A stretch of 61,604 nucleotides of DNA from Candidatus Poribacteria bacterium (GCA_022821065.1 JAJEEK010000012.1:1-61604); one strand, 5' to 3'. Positions 7,410 through 17,447 are shown, counted from the stretch's first letter. Program-made: numbers and translations. Notes: generated by a model not told the origin, from the letters alone.

Positions 7410-9029
7410 ATGCGAAGTTTTGGAACCGAAGGGCGCGTCCGCCCTGAGCATCACTATATTGTTCCACGCACCGAGGAAATTGCCGATTTCATTAGCCGCG
7501 TTAAAAACGGCAAGTACATCGTCCTCTTCGCACCGCGCCAGACGGGGAAAACCACCCTCTTCCGGTTGGCACTTGAAGCACTTGTCGCGGAAGACCCAAC
7601 CTATTTTCCGATTCAATTGGATTTCCAAACAATGCACAACGCTGCACCTGCAACTTTTTATCAACAACTCTATTACCAGATTAACAGGCAAATTAAAAGC
7701 GTCTTCCAAAAACGAGGCGAAGTGCCTTCTGAAGCATTGACACAATTTTTAGAGAACACAACGCTAACCGATCATTTTTCAATGGAAGTGTTCTTTGAAA
7801 ACCTCAAAAGTTTTCTGGACAACGATTTTCGCAATCACAGGCTTGCACCCACGAAGGTTGTCCTCCTCATCGACGAATTTGATGGTATCCCACAAACCGT
7901 CGTGAGCGATTTTCTGTATTCACTCCGCCTAATTTACCTATCTGACGAACTGCTCTGTCCACACAGCGTCGGCATTGTTGGAGTCAAAAGCATTGCGCAG
8001 CTCGACTACGACCGGTCTGTCTCGCCGTTCAATATCCAAGACGAATTTCGCTTGCCAAACTTCACCCTTGAACAGGTCCAGGAGCTGCTTTCTCAATATA
8101 CCGATGAAGTCGGCCAACCCTTCGCCCCCGAAGTCATCTCTTCTATTTACAAACAGACAGCTGGTCAACCGGTGCTTGTTAACCGACTCGCGCAAATACT
8201 CACGGAAGCGTTAGACATCCCAAAAACCGAACCGATTACCATGGCACACTTTTTAAAGGCACATATCCAACTTGTACGCGGCCGGAACATCAACATTCAA
8301 CATCTCACAACCAATATCCGCAGGGATAGGCGCTTTGAAAAAATCCTGATGAATATCATGGCTTATGAAGAAAGTCTGGATTTCAATCTGCGCGATCCAC
8401 ACATTGACGAACTTGCTACGTATGGGGTCATTGCGGAAGACGCGGATGGCAAGTGTAAACTCGCTAATCCGATTTATCTCTATTGCATCCTGCAAGCGTT
8501 CAAACCAACGATGAACGGGCTTGAACGCGAATACTTCCACGAAGATAATATTGAAGGCTTTCATGCCTACCTTACCACCACAGGACATATAGACATGGAA
8601 CAGCTGCTGGATAACTTCCGAGACTTTATTGCCCGCGCAGGCTTCAAAACTCTACAAGTACCCGATACACCACAAGAATCCGTGGGACGGCACCTCCTGC
8701 TCACCTATCTCGACCTATTCGCGCGGAGCGTAGGCGGTGTCCTGTCTTTTGAAGTCGGAACAGGGCGCGGTAGAATGGATATCTTCATTACACACAAGGG
8801 GCAGAAATACATCGTAGAAACAAAAATTTGGAGAGGCAATATCCGCTATCAGATGGGCAAAAAGCAGCTCACCGCTTACCTCAAATTGGAGCGTGAGAAA
8901 CAAGGCTACTACGTCGTCTTCGATCACCGGAGGACCCCAGAACCGCGGGTAGAAACAGAAACAATAGAAGGTATAAAACTTCGGAGTTACGTGATCCCTG
9001 TCGTACAAGAACAACCTTCATCACAATAA
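7410..9029 (+). CDS. AAA-type ATPase fused to a PD-(D/E)XK nuclease-like domain
   Basis: The ATG at 7410 follows GAGGAGG at 5-bp spacing and is preferred over an in-frame TTG at 7383. The 539-residue protein has an N-terminal ATPase with Walker A APRQTGKTT (41-49) and Walker B VVLLIDEFD (150-158). This resembles the AAA-like/STAND ATPases that open with a 'Y.VPR' preamble. After a helical middle region, the C-terminus has a PD-(D/E)XK fold signature: G-R-M-D457 in a strand, then E470-T-K472 and a following glutamine-containing helix. Such ATPase-nuclease fusions are common in Bacteroidetes and Planctomycetes-like genomes, usually as multi-copy accessory genes of unknown role, possibly linked to mobile DNA or defence. 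The neighbours give no functional clue. Confidence 0.85.
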   Translation: MRSFGTEGRVRPEHHYIVPRTEEIADFISRVKNGKYIVLFAPRQTGKTTLFRLALEALVAEDPTYFPIQLDFQTMHNAAPATFYQQLYYQINRQIKSVFQKRGEVPSEALTQFLENTTLTDHFSMEVFFENLKSFLDNDFRNHRLAPTKVVLLIDEFDGIPQTVVSDFLYSLRLIYLSDELLCPHSVGIVGVKSIAQLDYDRSVSPFNIQDEFRLPNFTLEQVQELLSQYTDEVGQPFAPEVISSIYKQTAGQPVLVNRLAQILTEALDIPKTEPITMAHFLKAHIQLVRGRNINIQHLTTNIRRDRRFEKILMNIMAYEESLDFNLRDPHIDELATYGVIAEDADGKCKLANPIYLYCILQAFKPTMNGLEREYFHEDNIEGFHAYLTTTGHIDMEQLLDNFRDFIARAGFKTLQVPDTPQESVGRHLLLTYLDLFARSVGGVLSFEVGTGRGRMDIFITHKGQKYIVETKIWRGNIRYQMGKKQLTAYLKLEREKQGYYVVFDHRRTPEPRVETETIEGIKLRSYVIPVVQEQPSSQ

Positions 9030-9044
9030 AGGAGGATATAACCT

Positions 9045-9326
9045 ATGGCGTCATCGGAAAGAAATAAAGCGTATTGGCGGAAAAACCTGCAATACCTCGC
9101 TATCCTACTGGGAATATGGTTCGTCACCTCATATCTCTGTTCAATTATATTCGTGGAACAACTCGACAAAATCCAATTCGGCGGATACCGACTCGGTTTC
9201 TATTTTGCGCAACAGGCATCCATCTGGATTTTCGTCGAGCTTATTTTTGTCTACGCGTGGCTGATGAATCGTCTGGAGAAGAAATACACGCAAGAAAAAG
9301 ATGAGGAGGACAAGGCGCAATCATGA
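9045..9326 (+). CDS. Small subunit of a sodium/solute symporter (DUF4212)
   Basis: A 93-residue protein with two membrane helices (about 20-40 and 58-80) and a charged C-terminus. It matches the DUF4212/small-symporter-subunit family that always sits directly before a large SSS-family symporter. The ATG at 9045 is preceded by AAAGGAGG. Its TGA overlaps the ATG of the large subunit by 4 bp, implying coupled translation and a 1:1 complex in the inner membrane. Confidence 0.9.
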   Translation: MASSERNKAYWRKNLQYLAILLGIWFVTSYLCSIIFVEQLDKIQFGGYRLGFYFAQQASIWIFVELIFVYAWLMNRLEKKYTQEKDEEDKAQS

Positions 9327-11020
9327 ACGTACAAGCATGGACATTTGTAATGGTCGCACTCTCCTTCGCCTTGTATATCGGTGTCGCCCTCTGGTCAAAG
9401 GCGCGTTCAACCGGTGATTTCTATGTTGCGGGGAGCAACGTGCACCCGATTGTCAACGGAATGGCAACAGCAGCGGATTGGATGAGTGCCGCCTCCTTTA
9501 TCGCAATGGCAGGGATGATCTCCTTTATGGGGCGTGACGGCTCTGTCTACCTGCTCGGCTGGACAGGCGGATACGTGCTACTCGCACTCTTATTGGCACC
9601 CTACCTCCGAAAATTCGGTAAGTATACAGTCCCCGATTTTGTAGGCGATCGGTATTACTCACAATTAGCACGGATTGTCGCTGTAGTGTGTGCAATTTTT
9701 GTCTCCTTTACCTACGTAGCAGGACAGATGCGCGGGGTCGGTATCGTCTTCTCCCGTTTTCTGAGTGTCAGCGTTGAAACCGGTGTAATAATCGGCATGG
9801 GAATCGTATTCTTTTACGCCGTACTCGGCGGAATGAAGGGGATCACCTACACACAAGTCGCGCAATACTGTGTCCTAATCTTCGCGTATCTCGTACCCGC
9901 TATTTTTATCTCTATCCTAATCACCGGGAACGCGATTCCGCAGCTTGGACTGGTCGGAAAAGTGGCAGACGGTTCAGGCGTATATCTTCTCGATCGACTC
10001 AACGGTTTGCACGAGGAACTCGGATTCAACCTATATACCAGTGGAAGCAAATCCACTATCGATGTCTTTTTTATTACATCGGCGTTGATGCTCGGAACCG
10101 CCGGACTTCCGCATGTAATTATCCGATTCTATACGGTGCGAAAAGTCTCTGAAGCACGGATTTCCGCAGGCTGGGCACTCCTGTTTATTGCGATCCTCTA
10201 TACAACCGCACCCGCAGTCGCTGTGTTCGCACGGACGAATCTTCTCCAAACCGTTAGATACGAACAGAATGGAGAACTAACTGATGTCAGATATGAGGAT
10301 GTACCGGAGTGGTTTAAGAATTGGGAAGCAACCGGATTAATTCAATTCAACGATTTGAACAGCGATGGACGTGTCCAGTATCGTGGCGCGAAATCTGATA
10401 TTGCCAATGAACTTACGATTGATCGAGACATCATGGTATTAGCGAATCCTGAAATCGCGAAACTCCCGAATTGGGTCGTCGGGTTAGTTGCCGCGGGTGG
10501 ACTGGCTGCGGCATTGTCAACTGCCGCAGGTTTGTTATTGGTGATTTCTACAGCCGTCGCTCACGATCTACTTAAAGGGAGCATTGCACGCGGGTTATCG
10601 GAGAAACACGAGTTAATGGCGGCGCGAATCGCTGCAGGGTTCGCTGTATGCATTGCCGGATATTTCGGGATTCATCCACCCGGATTTGTAGCGCAAGTCG
10701 TCGCATTCGCATTCGGACTCGCAGCGAGTTCGTTCTTCCCCGCTATCGTCATGGGGATCTTCTCTAAACGGATGAACAAAGCCGGAGCCGTCACCGGCAT
10801 GATTGTCGGTATCACCTTTACTGCAGCATATATTATCTATTTCAAATTTATCAGCCCAGAACTCAACACACCAGATCACTGGTGGTGGGGCATTTCACCT
10901 GAAGGGATCGGAACTCTCGGCATGCTCCTAAATTTCATCGTCTCTATCGGCGTGGCAGCCTTGACACCGCCACCACCAGATGAAGTACAGGCACTTGTTG
11001 AGGACATTCGCCTACCTTAG
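9323..11020 (+). CDS. Sodium:solute symporter large subunit (acetate/organic-acid type)
   Basis: A 565-residue, roughly 13-helix SSS-family transporter. Diagnostic segments are FYVAGSNVHPIVNGMATAADWMSAASF near residues 33-60, TYVAGQMRGVG near 133, TAGLPHVIIRF and, late in the chain, GLAAALSTAAGLLLVIS. This is the VC_2705-like branch related to the acetate permease ActP. It forms a pair with the DUF4212 small subunit. An extra hydrophilic segment (about 310-375) lies between helices. Acetate is the likeliest substrate by family, and acetyl-CoA synthetase is also encoded in this window (59338-61281), but pyruvate, lactate or other short acids are possible. Confidence 0.9.
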   Translation: MNVQAWTFVMVALSFALYIGVALWSKARSTGDFYVAGSNVHPIVNGMATAADWMSAASFIAMAGMISFMGRDGSVYLLGWTGGYVLLALLLAPYLRKFGKYTVPDFVGDRYYSQLARIVAVVCAIFVSFTYVAGQMRGVGIVFSRFLSVSVETGVIIGMGIVFFYAVLGGMKGITYTQVAQYCVLIFAYLVPAIFISILITGNAIPQLGLVGKVADGSGVYLLDRLNGLHEELGFNLYTSGSKSTIDVFFITSALMLGTAGLPHVIIRFYTVRKVSEARISAGWALLFIAILYTTAPAVAVFARTNLLQTVRYEQNGELTDVRYEDVPEWFKNWEATGLIQFNDLNSDGRVQYRGAKSDIANELTIDRDIMVLANPEIAKLPNWVVGLVAAGGLAAALSTAAGLLLVISTAVAHDLLKGSIARGLSEKHELMAARIAAGFAVCIAGYFGIHPPGFVAQVVAFAFGLAASSFFPAIVMGIFSKRMNKAGAVTGMIVGITFTAAYIIYFKFISPELNTPDHWWWGISPEGIGTLGMLLNFIVSIGVAALTPPPPDEVQALVEDIRLP

Positions 11021-11040
11021 AAGAATATGGAGGTTTTACA

Positions 11041-12750
11041 GTGAAGATAAAACTTTTTGAAGGAAAAAGTCAATCGTCTGTCCAATCCAAAGGAACACAT
11101 TTTTGGAGCTGCAGGCACGGACATCTCAAACTTTGCGGTGTTGTTCTACTCCTCTTAACAGCATCGTTGGCGCACGCAGCAAAGGTCACAGATTTCATGC
11201 CGAAAGAGAGTGTCCTCTACCTGCAGCTCCAAGATATAGATGAAGTCTACGGTGAAATCGAGGTCTCAGAAAATTGGAAAAAAAACCTCGCACTGTTACC
11301 AAATATTGTCCCAAATTGGCAGGACCTGCAGCAAGGGGTCGCGATGGTGCAGGGGATCCTGAGTACCGACCCGCTGAGTGTACTTGAGACGGTCGGCTAC
11401 CGGACTGCACTTGCAGTATGGTTAGATCAGGCGAACGCGCCGCAGATCGGACTCGTGATACATTCCGGTGGTAACCTCGGCGAACTCCAACGTTTTACCA
11501 AGATCGTTGAAGGATTGGTAGGCATGTCTGGCGAAAGTACCTGGCACCCGAATGCAGGTGAGTATAAGCGGACACCGTACAACATGATGGAAATGGATGG
11601 CAATGTAGTCAAGTACGGGTTTGTAGAAGAGTTTCTCGTGCTGGGTGCAGGCGAAACTGCGTTTGAAAAATTGATGGACACCTATCGGAAAGATGCACCC
11701 TCTATTCGTGAAAACCGAGAATTCACGGAGGCTTCAAAGAAGTTCGGGACCGCTGTCGTTACCGCATTCGCCCACCTCCCATATCTATTATCTTTAGGGG
11801 ATTTAGACGAAGTAAACCAGAAACGTCTCGCTATTTTTGAATCGCTTTTCGCTCGGATCAACCTACTTGAAAAAGGCCCACTTCTTCAAGTAGATGTCCA
11901 GTTTGACCCGAATGTTCCAGACAATGAAATCGCTCTGTTTTTGAAGAAAGGTGAAACACTCAAAACGCCAAACGCACTGTCTATTGGAGATGACCTCTTT
12001 GTTGCTATGGCACCGAACATTTTGGAAAGCGTCTGGCAACTGATCCAAACCGAAATACATAAAAGCGCGGACAATGACGCTTACGCAGCGATAACTTTTT
12101 TTGAAGGGCTATTGAACCTTAACCTTGAAGGTGATGTTATGCCTGGATTGACCGGCGAAATCGCTCTGTCAGTCCCCGATTTCACCGACTTCGATCCGCA
12201 AGCATTAGAGAACATTAATATGGAATTTGATGGCAATTTCTATTTTGATGTTAGCGGTGTTGAAACGGGTGGCACCATTATTTTCAGTCCAACCAATCGA
12301 ATGAAATGGAACCGAATCGGCAATAGTCTGTCTAATCTACAAAATTTCTCTATTTCTCAAACGAATTACAACGGAACAACCGTATCTGGTGTCGATTCAG
12401 GCATCTATTACAGCGAGGTAAATGACCTATTTTTGCTCGGATTCTCAGAAGAAGGCGTATATACATGCATTGATGCAGTCAAGAATACGCAGCACCCTTA
12501 CTTAAAGCAGGCACCTAAAACCCACATCGCATTTGCACAACTGAATGTCGCTCGGGCCTTGGAAATCCAAAAAGGGGCACCACCTTCTGACCAAGTGCTT
12601 GTCAGTTCCAAAGAAATCGCACCATTGATCGCCTGGATTTCAGTTGACGATAGTGACGCCTCGTTTGAGATAGTACTATCCACGGAAGAGACACCACTTG
12701 AAGTACTCGCAACACATGTTCCATTTTTCATTTGGGCAACCCAGAATTAA
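11041..12750 (+). CDS. Exported protein of unknown function, DUF3352-like
   Basis: A 569-residue protein starting at GTG 11041 with TGGAGG 7 bp upstream. It lies 20 bp after the symporter gene, so it may be co-transcribed. A long basic N-region precedes a hydrophobic stretch and a cleavage-like AHAA at about residues 45-48, so export is expected. The body begins with FMPKESVLYLQLQDIDEVY and continues with repeated segments giving amounts and 'fraction' strands, for example LVLGAGETAFEKLMDTYRK. This recalls the DUF3352 family, whose function is unknown. No catalytic motif is evident. The next gene, also exported, is 64 bp downstream. Confidence 0.65.
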   Translation: MKIKLFEGKSQSSVQSKGTHFWSCRHGHLKLCGVVLLLLTASLAHAAKVTDFMPKESVLYLQLQDIDEVYGEIEVSENWKKNLALLPNIVPNWQDLQQGVAMVQGILSTDPLSVLETVGYRTALAVWLDQANAPQIGLVIHSGGNLGELQRFTKIVEGLVGMSGESTWHPNAGEYKRTPYNMMEMDGNVVKYGFVEEFLVLGAGETAFEKLMDTYRKDAPSIRENREFTEASKKFGTAVVTAFAHLPYLLSLGDLDEVNQKRLAIFESLFARINLLEKGPLLQVDVQFDPNVPDNEIALFLKKGETLKTPNALSIGDDLFVAMAPNILESVWQLIQTEIHKSADNDAYAAITFFEGLLNLNLEGDVMPGLTGEIALSVPDFTDFDPQALENINMEFDGNFYFDVSGVETGGTIIFSPTNRMKWNRIGNSLSNLQNFSISQTNYNGTTVSGVDSGIYYSEVNDLFLLGFSEEGVYTCIDAVKNTQHPYLKQAPKTHIAFAQLNVARALEIQKGAPPSDQVLVSSKEIAPLIAWISVDDSDASFEIVLSTEETPLEVLATHVPFFIWATQN

Positions 12751-12813
12751 TAATGTCAAATCAGTTTCAGAATTACCCACGACTCTGTCCCTAACGATAC
12801 GGAGGAAACAACG

Positions 12814-13992
12814 ATGATCAAAGAAAGATTGATATCGAAGGCAAGCACTAAACGATGGTTTTGGGCACTAACAATCGTTACAAGTCTATTACTGGGTTTC
12901 GGAATTGAGCAGTTGGGACAGTTTTACGGCGTAACTGCCGAAGCACAAGACGGTGGTCTCTCTCAACTCGCCGAAGACCTTGATGCACTTAAAACCGAAC
13001 ATAAACGGATTCAAGCGAAATGGCAATCCGAACTATTGGCGCAAATCGCGCCAACTTTGATGGATGCGTCTAATTCGGTGAAACGTCAATTCGTAGATTT
13101 TCTTGAAGAAATCGGGAGTCCCGGGACCGCTGCCCTCATCGTTATGCTCCAAGATTCGTCTAAACGGGTGCGCGAAGAAGCGGTCGAAGCATTGGGTGAA
13201 ATCGGTGAACAGGAAAGGAAGGCTGGCAGGAATTATGATGCCGCCGCTATCGGTTTAGCAGGAGCACTTACAGACACTTCTAACGATGTTTTCCGTGAGG
13301 CAGTCGCGGAATTGGGAGACGTTCGTCCGACATCTGCGGAATCGCTTGTTTTCGTCGTGCCAGCACTCATCGCTGCGCAAACGAAAGGGTCATCAAGTGC
13401 ACGCCACGATGTACTCGATGTGTTGGGACAGATCGGAGAAGATCTCTCAGAAAATGGACAGTCCACCGACACAATTCGAGATGCTTTAATCGTTGGTCTC
13501 AATGATAATTCGACAAAAGTCCGAACCAATGCGATAGCCGAGCTGTCTGATATACGAGCAGCCTCAACTGAAACGTTCGCAGCATTGATAGGGGCATTAT
13601 CAGATGACGCTAAGTCTATCAGGAACCGTGCTGAAGATGCGTTAATTAAACTCGGTAGAGGACATGCTGTAACGGTTACACCTCTATTGGCAGCCGTGCT
13701 TACAGACAACCAATCGGTCAGTACACGTGGACACGCTGTTGATGTGCTTGGGGAAATCGGTGAAGATCTCATAAAACGCGGAGATTCTGGTGAAATAATC
13801 GTGAAACAACTTCTCATCGCATTGAAAGATACTGACGCAAATGTCCGCCGTAACGCCGCTGATGAATTGGGTGAAATGCGAGCAAAGGCACCAGACGTGA
13901 TAACCGGATTAACACAGGCACTCAAAGATAATTCTAAAAATGTTCGTAACGCCGCAAAGAAAGCGATTCGACGAATTGAGGCAGCCAAGTAA
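12814..13992 (+). CDS. Secreted or membrane-anchored HEAT-repeat protein
   Basis: A 392-residue protein. A hydrophobic segment near residues 17-35 acts as signal or anchor, followed by a short helical spacer. It then has a series of about seven HEAT-like repeats, each with the pattern D(S/T)(S/N)..VR..A...L(G)(E/D)(I/M). Clear repeat cores occur at KRVREEAVEALGEIGE, NDVFREAVAELGDVR, TKVRTNAIAELSDIR, ANVRRNAADELGEMR and KNVRNAAKKAIRRIE. Such solenoids bind proteins; no enzyme motif is seen. The ATG at 12814 follows GGAGG. An antisense ORF of 251 codons overlaps it but is a by-product of repeat codon bias. A hairpin at 14014-14044 lies downstream. Confidence 0.85.
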   Translation: MIKERLISKASTKRWFWALTIVTSLLLGFGIEQLGQFYGVTAEAQDGGLSQLAEDLDALKTEHKRIQAKWQSELLAQIAPTLMDASNSVKRQFVDFLEEIGSPGTAALIVMLQDSSKRVREEAVEALGEIGEQERKAGRNYDAAAIGLAGALTDTSNDVFREAVAELGDVRPTSAESLVFVVPALIAAQTKGSSSARHDVLDVLGQIGEDLSENGQSTDTIRDALIVGLNDNSTKVRTNAIAELSDIRAASTETFAALIGALSDDAKSIRNRAEDALIKLGRGHAVTVTPLLAAVLTDNQSVSTRGHAVDVLGEIGEDLIKRGDSGEIIVKQLLIALKDTDANVRRNAADELGEMRAKAPDVITGLTQALKDNSKNVRNAAKKAIRRIEAAK

Positions 13993-14013
13993 TTCAGAAC
14001 TTATGTAAACCCA

Positions 14014-14044
14014 CTGCTGGCGAGACTCATTACCTCGTCAGCAG
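14014..14044 (+). terminator. Hairpin after the HEAT-repeat gene, possible terminator
   Basis: Arms ctgctggcgag (14014-14024) and ctcgtcagcag (14034-14044) pair with one mismatch around a 9-base loop, 22 bp after the stop codon. The following T-tract is poor (tcctt). It may be a terminator or an mRNA-stabilising hairpin. The rest of the gap to 14265 is A/T-rich and holds nothing else I recognise. Confidence 0.45.
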
Positions 14045-14265
14045 TCCTTAGATACGGAGGTATTCTGGAGAAATTTCATAATTCCTAAACATCTCACCTG
14101 AAGGGTCTGTGATAGTAATTGTTGATAGTTTCTTAAACTTATTTGTAGATATTGCGTCTTAATTACCAATAAACACCAAAAATAAAACCAATTATTGCCA
14201 AAAATAAGACAAAGGCTACCGCTCGCGCGGGGTAAAAATCCTGCCGATAGTAGAGCGTTTACGCT

Positions 14266-16032
14266 ATGCAACAGACACAAAATACGGTTTCAATCGTTGA
14301 GGCAATGCGACAAGCGTCTCTCATCTCTGAGCAAGACTATACAAACATTGTTACAGAAATAGAAGAGACCGGTGCCTCCGAAGCCGCTGTACTTTCCAAA
14401 CACGGTGTGCCATCTGATGTCCTCGACCTCGCGACAAAGAGTGTCGAATACGGGGCACCGATTGTCCAATTGGAAGGTGTTACGCCTGACAGCGACACTC
14501 TCGAAAAAGTCTCACCAGGGTTCGCCTACCGCAATAAAATTGTTCCAATCGAATTAAACGACGATGAACTTACCATCGCAATGGTGGATGTCCTTAATAT
14601 CGTCCTCATTGACGAAATTGAGCTCATCACGAACTGCCGAGTCATACCTGTACTCGCTAACACAGCAGAAATCGAGGAGGCAATTGTTCGCCTCTACGGA
14701 CGGACTGCAGAGAGCTTACTGAGTGCTGGTATCAAAGGACCTGTCGGTGCAGCTACAACCCTCGAACGGGAGACAATCGAAGACTTCGGTATTGACGAGA
14801 AAGATCTCAGTCAAGATCCGACTGTCATACACGCCGTTGACCAGATGATCATTGACGCCGTTCGTATGGGAGCAAGTGACATCCACATTGAACCTTATCC
14901 GACCCAACTTAAGATCCGATTCCGCGTTGACGGTGTACTTGAAGATCAACCGCAACCACCTGCCTATTTGCAATCCGCGATTACTTCTCGTATCAAAATC
15001 ATGGCAGGAATGGATGTCGCAGAACGCAGACGACCACAAGACGGGAAAATTAGCAGACAGATCGCGAGTGTCGGCAACAGACAAATAGACCTTCGCGTTT
15101 CAACTGTTCCGACCGTCGCAACGCTCCACGGCGAAAGTGTTGTCCTCCGTATACTTGACCGGCAGTCTATTGATTTCGGGCTTGCAGAACTCGGATTGAC
15201 CGAAGACAATCTCGAACTCTTTCAACGCATGATACGCAAACCACACGGCATCATTCTCGCAACCGGCCCCACCGGTAGCGGAAAGACGACTTCGCTCTAT
15301 GCCTGCCTGAAAGAGATTAACTCGCCGGATGTCAAGATCATCACACTTGAAGACCCAGTCGAATATGAACTTGAGGGGATCAATCAGATCCAGGTCAATC
15401 CAGATATCGATTTCACCTTCGCTGCTGGACTCCGGCACATTCTGCGTCAAGACCCTGATAAAGTTTTAGTCGGTGAGATTCGGGACTTTGAGACCGCAGA
15501 AATGGCAGTTCATACATCGCTAACCGGTCACCTCGTCTTTAGTACGCTTCACACAAACGACGCACCGGGTGCTATTACACGACTCATTGATATGAACATC
15601 GAACCGTATCTCGTCGCCTCTACAGTGGAAGGCATCATCGCACAGCGGTTGGCGCGTCGTGTTTGCAAAGCATGTTGTGAAATGTATCCACCTGAAATGC
15701 AGGAATTAGAAGCACTTATCGGGAGTAATGGCAGCGGACCGGCTATCCCGTATGATCTAAAGATTCCAAAACCCGTCGGATGTAAAGAATGTCGAGGAAG
15801 AGGCTATAAGGGAAGGATCGGCATCTTTGAAGTTTTATTTATGAACGATGAAATCCGATCAATGGCTCTCAAGCACGCATCTACAAGTGAGATTCGCCGC
15901 CTCGCTGTCCAATTGGGCATGAAAGGCTTACGCGAAGATGGCTGGCGTAAAGTCGCTGCCGGAATGACAACTGTTGACGAAATACTCCGACTGACACAGG
16001 AAGAAGAATTTGATATAGGGGAAAATGTATAG
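14266..16032 (+). CDS. gspE: Type II secretion/type IV pilus assembly ATPase GspE/PilB
   Basis: The 588-residue cytoplasmic ATPase opens the secretion locus. Its N-terminal MshEN-type domain (about 1-150) is followed by the GspE core. Walker A is GPTGSGKTT (334-342), the Asp box and Walker B/His box follow (DKVLVGEIRDFETAEMA, then LVFSTLHTNDA), and a zinc-binding tetracysteine module has CKAC (467-470) and CKEC (506-509). It powers assembly of the pseudopilus. The ribosome site is weak (gagcg). The TAG stop at 16030-16032 is shared with the left end of a dispersed repeat. Confidence 0.95.
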   Translation: MQQTQNTVSIVEAMRQASLISEQDYTNIVTEIEETGASEAAVLSKHGVPSDVLDLATKSVEYGAPIVQLEGVTPDSDTLEKVSPGFAYRNKIVPIELNDDELTIAMVDVLNIVLIDEIELITNCRVIPVLANTAEIEEAIVRLYGRTAESLLSAGIKGPVGAATTLERETIEDFGIDEKDLSQDPTVIHAVDQMIIDAVRMGASDIHIEPYPTQLKIRFRVDGVLEDQPQPPAYLQSAITSRIKIMAGMDVAERRRPQDGKISRQIASVGNRQIDLRVSTVPTVATLHGESVVLRILDRQSIDFGLAELGLTEDNLELFQRMIRKPHGIILATGPTGSGKTTSLYACLKEINSPDVKIITLEDPVEYELEGINQIQVNPDIDFTFAAGLRHILRQDPDKVLVGEIRDFETAEMAVHTSLTGHLVFSTLHTNDAPGAITRLIDMNIEPYLVASTVEGIIAQRLARRVCKACCEMYPPEMQELEALIGSNGSGPAIPYDLKIPKPVGCKECRGRGYKGRIGIFEVLFMNDEIRSMALKHASTSEIRRLAVQLGMKGLREDGWRKVAAGMTTVDEILRLTQEEEFDIGENV

Positions 16033-16155
16033 GCCTTATGCATGACGCTCTTTATGTACCACAAACTGTTAGCTTGTGACACAAAAACGCTGGACTGGAT
16101 TGGACGAAAAATTTCATCTAACACAACGGGTTACATCCAAAATTGCGTAAGTCCT
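16031..16155. repeat. Dispersed palindromic element, copy 2
   Basis: 125 bp inserted between gspE and gspF. The left end is degenerate (aggccttatgca); the right end tgcgtaagtcct (16144-16155) is intact. The internal hairpin acaaactgttagcttgt is conserved. The left boundary falls inside the gspE stop codon. Confidence 0.85.
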
Positions 16156-16220
16156 ATTGTATAAACTCTCTGCTGTATCTAATCTGTTGAGTCTTGTAAG
16201 ATCAATTGTGGAGGCAAAGA

Positions 16221-17447
16221 ATGCCGTTATTCCGATATGAAGCGATCACACACGGCGGCGGAAACGTAAAGAATACGCTCGAAGCCGACTCTAAGGCCGA
16301 ACTTATCTCCCGCCTACGACAGATGGGGTATTGGCCCACAACTGTCGTTGAGGAGACTGAAGAAGACGCGCCGACTGATTTTCGCAGATGGTTGAAAATC
16401 GGACAGGGCGGTGTCAAACCGGCGGACGTTGAATTCTTTACCTATCAGTTGGCAACACTTGTTAACGCACATGTTCCACTACCTCGCGCTTTAGAAGTAA
16501 CGCTCGGGCAGATCCAGAACCCCGCGCTCAATCGTATCGTTTCACAAGTCAAATACGATGTCGAACACGGTGCAACTTTCAACGACGCGCTCTCCCAGCA
16601 TCCGAAGGTTTTTTCCGACCTCTATATTAATATGGTAAAAGCCGGAGAAAGTGGCGGTGTACTCGGTATTGTACTCGAACGCCTCGCTGGATTTGCCGAA
16701 CGACAGAGACTCCTGAAAAACGATGTCATCTCAGCACTTTTCTATCCAATTATCCTGCTAACGCTCAGCATATCTGCCGTTACTGTTCTCATGATTCTCG
16801 TCATACCGAAATTTACAGCAATGTTCAACGATCTTGGTGTCGAATTACCGCTACCCACACGAGTTCTCATCAGCACAACAGATATTTTTCAGACATATTG
16901 GTGGGTTGCACTCGTTATCGTCATCGCAGCTGCCGCCGGAATAAGGCAGTATCTACGACTCGAAGCCGGTCAAGTCTGGTTTGATGGACTCAAACTCAAA
17001 CTACCTCTTATCGGACCCATAATCAGCACGTTTGCCATTGTCCGTTTCACACGCACGATGGCTACACTATTGGAAAACGGTGTACGTATGTTGCCCGCGC
17101 TTGCGGTTGTCAAGGATACAATCGGAAACAAGGTCTATAGCAACGTCGTCGCCGAAGCGGAAGTAGAAGTCGAGCAGGGGTCCACACTCTCTCGAGAACT
17201 CGGTAAAAGCAAAGATTTTCCTGAGTTCGTCACACACATGGTGGCTGTCGGTGAAGAGTCTGGCGAACCTGTTCACATGCTCGGTAAACTCTCTGAATAC
17301 TACGATTTAGAAATAAAAAAGAGCCTCGAACGCTTAACGAGTTCTATCGGCCCTTTGGTTATTCTACTGATGGGTGTCATTATCGGGTTTATCGCTGTCG
17401 CGATGATTCTTCCGATCTTCGAGGCAAACCAATTACTAAGTGGCTAA
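16221..17447 (+). CDS. gspF: Type II secretion inner-membrane platform protein GspF
   Basis: A 408-residue protein. The ATG at 16221 follows TGGAGG at 6-bp spacing and gives the normal family start MPLFRYEA; a TTG at 16206 is less likely. It has two T2SSF domains. Each has the conserved glutamate-glycine turn (MVKAGESGGVLGIVLERLA at about 138-156 and MVAVGEESGEPVHMLGKLSEYYD in the second half). Three hydrophobic segments complete the platform. It couples the GspE motor to pseudopilin insertion. Confidence 0.95.
   Translation: MPLFRYEAITHGGGNVKNTLEADSKAELISRLRQMGYWPTTVVEETEEDAPTDFRRWLKIGQGGVKPADVEFFTYQLATLVNAHVPLPRALEVTLGQIQNPALNRIVSQVKYDVEHGATFNDALSQHPKVFSDLYINMVKAGESGGVLGIVLERLAGFAERQRLLKNDVISALFYPIILLTLSISAVTVLMILVIPKFTAMFNDLGVELPLPTRVLISTTDIFQTYWWVALVIVIAAAAGIRQYLRLEAGQVWFDGLKLKLPLIGPIISTFAIVRFTRTMATLLENGVRMLPALAVVKDTIGNKVYSNVVAEAEVEVEQGSTLSRELGKSKDFPEFVTHMVAVGEESGEPVHMLGKLSEYYDLEIKKSLERLTSSIGPLVILLMGVIIGFIAVAMILPIFEANQLLSG

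Noticed and set aside
13233..13988. A 251-codon open frame antisense to the HEAT-repeat gene
   Set aside because: Its serine/alanine-rich low-complexity sequence is the mirror of the repeated helices. It has no ribosome site or domain, and the plus-strand gene is clearly real.
14038..14280. An 80-codon minus-strand ORF in the gap before gspE
   Set aside because: No ribosome site, unusual composition, and it overlaps both the hairpin after the HEAT gene and the gspE start.
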